A model generated the notes under the pieces. The model was not told the origin of the DNA, did not search any database, and saw only the letters and a list, made by a program, of their open reading frames with translations. Shown in pieces: positions 51,601 to 57,600 of a stretch of DNA of 64,000 bases. The position numbers were made by a program, and so were the translations under genes. The stretch is from Megalobrama amblycephala (taxonomy: Eukaryota > Chordata > Actinopteri > Cypriniformes > Xenocyprididae), in the NCBI RefSeq assembly GCF_018812025.1, contig NC_063052.1, positions 25,865,726 through 25,929,725 of the forward strand, read 5' to 3'. Position 1 is the stretch's first letter. Each line of letters starts with the position of its first letter.

Positions 51601-54600
51601 GAACAAAAATATTAAGCAGCACATCGATTTCAACATTGATAATAATAAGAAATGTTTCCTAAAGCTGCAGTTCGCGATTTTTGGCCCTCTAGCGGTTAAT
51701 AAACAGAACTGCACGCGTCTTGCGAAAGAACATTGTAGCCGGAGCTACTTTTCTCCGTGTATGTCTATGGTAAGTCACGCAGTTACTGTGATACTCTGCG
51801 GCGGGTCCTACTACAGTAGTCCAGTCTGAAATAATCCAAATATAAACACTTATTATAAGTGTACCATAATGATTCAGGGTAAGACCAAACACTGTTTGTA
51901 CACTGACCCTACACTTTTGAATTGTATTGTATTTAAAATAATTTTACAGTATGTCAACTACTTGTTAGGTAAGTTTATTTTTTGATAATGACCATTTGAC
52001 TATACATTACTATTTGTTTTATAATCATCCCATATTTCTTGCATTCTTTCATATTCTTCTCTACCTTTTTTAAAATAAAGTTTTAAGTTAAAGATAAATT
52101 TACCATAAAAATCCATTTTGTAAGCATTAAGACTACAAACAAAAAATACAAACAACAAATATTATGATGCTTCCAGTGTCTGGAGAAAATATTGAGCAAA
52201 GGTCATTTGAACTAACCTTTCTCACAAAAAACAAAAAAAGAAAAAAAACTTCACATTGTGAGCTCTTCTATGTGACTCATTTTATAACGTGGGAACCAAC
52301 ATCAGACATCCATTAAAATTACCTTGGGATTTTAATAATTACAAAAACTCTGTACTATCCATACATTTGTGGTCTACTGAGTCTAATGAAACTGTATTTA
52401 CGATTGACTATTTACTGGGAAAATATCTGGAGGCTGAAGCAGTTAGCACAGAAAGTACTAAAGGAGACAGAATACACAAGGGGGAGACATCTTAAGTGTT
52501 AGAAAGCTTAGAAAATGGCATTTCATGCAAGGAAGGCAGGGAGGATGAGTGTTAGCTGTAGGTGCAGATGTAGGAAACTACGGTGCATGTGAAACCCATG
52601 CAGGTAATAACAGAAGTCACTCTGCAAAGGTGTGATCACAGACACCACCTACCTCTGCCTTCCAGTGCTGACATAGACAGATGGAGGAAAAGATGGAAAA
52701 TGGAGAGATAAAAAAGAGAAAGATTGGAACAGATGGGAAATACAATGAGAACTGTAAGATAGACACTGACAGACAAAAAGATACAACAGTGAAATGAACA
52801 CAGATGACACTCTAATAAAGTGTTATATGACGGTGTGAATATAACATTTAAATATTTAATTTATTGATTGGAATCTTTTAATGGACATTTAAATGTGTAA
52901 ACAAATCTGCTGATGACTGATACTGTCATAATTGTGTCGTTTTTTTAATATTCAAATATAAAGCATCAAATAAAATATGACAGAGCACTGCACATACGTA
53001 ACATAACATCCATATTAAATGGTGGTTTGAATGTAATTCAAAGCTATTATTAAGCCTGAAATAGCAATGAAACATCACTAACACATCTGCTAAAACCATC
53101 ATTTTGGCAACTCATTTATAATAAATCTTTTTTAATCTTTAAGGCTGGCGTTCTTTGTGCCCAGATTGAAATGAGAGACAGAAAGGTTTGTCCGCCGTCC
53201 AGGTTTCCATCCCAAATGGCTGCATCCAGATGAGAAGGATTTCCTTACAGCACACGAACAACCCACAGCAAAGCCTCTGAGTCACTGGATCTGAACTGCA
53301 GACCACCAAATAAACCCTACGCCTCCTCGGAGGAAGAAAAATCAGTCTAACAGAATTCAAAAACTAACACAGCTTCAGTTAAAATGAAAAGCAGTGCTTA
53401 AATAATTTATTTTAATAATTAAAGGTAATAATTCAATTTTTAATTAAACAGTGCCTAAAGAACATGTAGGCAAATGTAAAGATCCACTAGATGGTTAAAC
53501 TGAAAATTATTGTTAAATACTTTCTACCCATATCCTTGCCAAGTTACATATTTTTGTTGTTGTTTCATTTTGCTTTAGGTCAGAAAACAAAGGCAGACCT
53601 TTTCTTTTTAAAGTCCCCCTGAGGTGAAAATCAAGTTTTTAGTGTTGTTTTTATGTCTATGTGGTATTTTTATTATGCTTTAAGACAAACCATGTGCAAA
53701 TTAATAAGTCAACACTATTGCTGAGTATTTAACCCTTATGCGGTCTTCGGGGTCTTTTTGACCCGCAAATGACGTTTGCTCAAATAAAAAAAAAAAGTTC
53801 TCTTTGTCCAAATGGCATGAGACTTTGTACGGTGGTTAAAAAAAAAATTGGAGTGATATCTTGTTTTTATGTTAGTGTAAAAAAAAAAGTTACGTTCGTG
53901 GTCTTCGGGGTCTCTGGAGACCCCGGGCAACAAAATTTAATTTTGTAACAATATAATATATTTTTTAAAAAACAATGTAATTTTACTCTGTATATTAATG
54001 TTTTTTCTCAACATTTGTGCAGTTTTTGGAGGATTTGTGATTTCTTTTAAATTTATATAAATAAATTAAAACATATTTTTTGAAATAGGCATTTTATGCA
54101 TGAACATTACAGGCTTTTTTATGTAAAATTCACTTTATAAAAGGCCCAGATTTCTAACTTTCATTCATGTGGATAACATGGATATGGTTGACATGGTTTA
54201 GTGTAAGATCTTTTGAAAAATGCAGTTTTAAAAGTAAAAAAAAATCTGATTTTTTTTCAGTACAAAAAATGCTAAACTTAGTAAAAAGTCATTTTTATTG
54301 TTATAATTGTGATTTCATAACATTTAGATATGAAACCAACTGAAAAAAATTTGTGAAAAGACGTCTTTCAGTCATTCAAATAACACATAGCAAATAGTGG
54401 AGCTCTGCAGCCATCTACTGGTAAAATTTATAGTTTTTTTACTTTTATAACTGCATTTTCCAAAAGATGGGAAAAAATCTCACACTAAACCATGTCAAAT
54501 TATCCATGTTATCCCCATGAATGAAAGTTAGAAATCTGGGCCTTTCATAAAGTGAATTTTACATAAAAAGCTGATTTTGCATAAAAACCTATTTAAAAAG

Positions 54601-57600
54601 TTTTTTTTTTATTTATTTATATAAATTTAAAAGATATCACAAATCCTCCAAAAACTGCACAAATGTTGAGTAAAAACATTAATAAACAGAGTAAAATTAC
54701 ATTGGTTTTTAAAAAATATATTATATTGTTACAAAATTGCATTTTGTTGCCGGGGACCACGAGTGTAGTCCCTTATGCGAAGACCGCATAAGGGTTAAAA
54801 CTGCAGTGGAAAAATGACAGTCTCAAACCCGCGGTTTGAAAACGCTGGTGTTTCTGATGTCACAAACTACCTTGTAACCAATCACGTCAACGTGACGGCG
54901 AGCTTTAGCATATCATTAACCATGACTGCTCTAAAGCAGGAGAGCCTCAAGAGAATATATCCCGGTATATTGTTCTGTTGATATAAAAAATCAGGTAGAT
55001 TTGGCAAGTATGATGTATCGGGTAGATCGGGTAATCGGGTAGATTTGTGTGTATGATGTATATAACAATGTTATGATGAACTATATGCCTTTCTCCACTG
55101 ACGTTAAGGTGTTCAAAGCATTTCTAAGGATACTGATTTTTAGAAGACAGCTGTCTGATTCACGAACGGTAACAAGGTTTGTGTAACATTAGCAACACAT
55201 TATTAGCTGATTGATAATGTAGTCAAGCAAAATCCTAATCATATTAATTACCTTTATGTGTCTGACGTTGTAAAAAGCGATACCATTGTGCAGCTTTTAC
55301 CACAGTAAGTTCCACTTGGTGATCTCTTGAGCTCATGCAAGCGAGTGGAGGCGGGGCTAATTAGCATATTCATAGATCCGCATATAATAAATGAGGCAAG
55401 GGTGTAGAGTTACATTCAAGCTATTTTAAGAAAAAAAACTGCTTATATACTGCTTATATACGTTTTTTTATTTTTATTTTTATTATTTAATTTCATAATA
55501 GCTTTTCATTAAACTCACAAACCCGTGCAGTTCCTTCATGAACCCCAGTGTGTGAAACCCTGACTTAATGTAATATTTAATACAGTATAAAGTAAAGTAT
55601 AAAGCATAAATTATGGAATATATTTTATTTTTTTTGGTATTTTTATATCAATATGGTACAAGATTATCTTATTAAAATCAATGTGATAATTGAGTTTGGT
55701 CAAAAGTAATCTAAAGTAATCAAAAAGTAGTCAGATTACATTACCATAAATGTAATGTAATGGACTACGTTATTAATTACAATTTTTGCATTATAATTTG
55801 GAGTCAGTAACTGATTACAAATTCTAAGTAATCTACCCATTGTGTCTCAATTAAAATGAGATCATAAAAGCTGAGAAAAAGCTTAGAAAATGCTGTTTGA
55901 AATAGTTTTTAATGGAGTTCAGCATACCTAGTTGTCACAGTACAGTACAATGCAGCATCACTCTTGTTGCTTTTGTTTGTTCTAGGGCTAAAACAGTTGT
56001 TTCTCATTTCCAGATTCTTTTGCAAGTTTATCTTGTAGATTTTGGAGTGGAATTTTGAAACACACTTTAAAACACTTTCTTTTTAAATTGCCGCAACTGC
56101 TCATGGAAGCAGTCCAGGACAGGGGGCGCCTGTGGGCCAGACTGTTGGATGAAATCCAAGCCGTACCAAGAAAACAATCTGTTTCTTTGGGGATATAAAA
56201 TGAGACCAGATGTTGATGACTCATCCTCACACACTCGTAAATAAATAAACAGCGCCTTTCAGAAGTGCAGTGTACTGGGTGTGTACAGGATGATTATTCA
56301 ACCATCATGATCTCCGCAGCAGTAGCACTTGCGTACACTCGCCATATGTTTTCACATACAGGTTAGAAAAACAAAGACCGTATATCCCGCTGAATTGATG
56401 GCTTTTCTCCCCATTCTCTCTCTCACACGCTCCTATCATTTTTATTCTTGCACTTCGTCATACACTGTTATTTTTTCATGTAATAACAGACAAATAACAA
56501 CGTTCTCTGTGTAGTTTTAGTATGTGCTAATAGTTTCCAATCAAGCAGCTGTCACTAGTTGTTATCTCAAAACAAGTCCTTGAGATATTCCTTCCGTTCA
56601 TCAGGGAACTGATAAAGTGGCTGTTGGCCAATTTGATATTAGTGAATTTCAGGTGCATGGGTTTATTATGAAGGCAAAGACTCGCTGTGTCAAAGACGCT
56701 GTTAGCTCCTCAGTTCATATACTCTTAAAGTTTCTAAAGGAGATTTTTTTGTAGTGGTGCCATGAAAGAACCATATTTGTTTACCCAAAGAACATTTCAG
56801 TGAACAGTTCATAAAATAACCATTTTTTTCTTAGTGTGAAGAACATCTAAAGAAACTTTTTCAACTACAAAGAACCTTTTGTTCCATGGATGTTAAATCT
56901 TTCTCATGAAACCATCAATGCCAATAAAGAACTTTATTTTTAAGAGTGTAGAATCGAGCCATTGAGCAAAAGGAACATGCATAATGCACATGATTCACAA
57001 CGCAATTCAACAGACTCTGTGACCGTATGATTAATAAGCAGTAATTGTATACAGCTGTATACATTGATTTTTATAATTGAATGTGATTTCCTATCTGGAT
57101 GGCAATACCTTCATGAGATGCTTGTTCACCCATTTTGTGAAGGTCTTTTTCTGTACTCGATCCCGTTCATCTGCAAGACACAAAAAAACACAATTTTTTG
57201 TCAAATGGAGTAAAATCAGAGAGGAACACTGGAAATCAACAACATACTAATTGAAACTTCTGAATCGATAAGTAGTTCTCTTTTATTCTTAGATTATAGT
57301 GCTGTACAGCACTTTGTGGTTTCACATTGAAAGGATTTTAGAGAAGCAAAGGCTTAGAGGAATTATCATAAACTTTTTTTTTTATTATATTTGCATGCGA
57401 TATGTCATTATAGTTTTTCATACACTTTTATACTATAAAAACTGAATGTTCAAGAATTAAATTAATCAAAATGCACAACCACTCAAAAGTTTGGGGTAAG
57501 ATTTTTTTTTTTTTTTTTTGAAAACAAAATTGAATTTTTCATAGAAATTAATACTTTAAAGGGATAGTTCACCCAAAAATGAAACATCTGTCATTATTTA

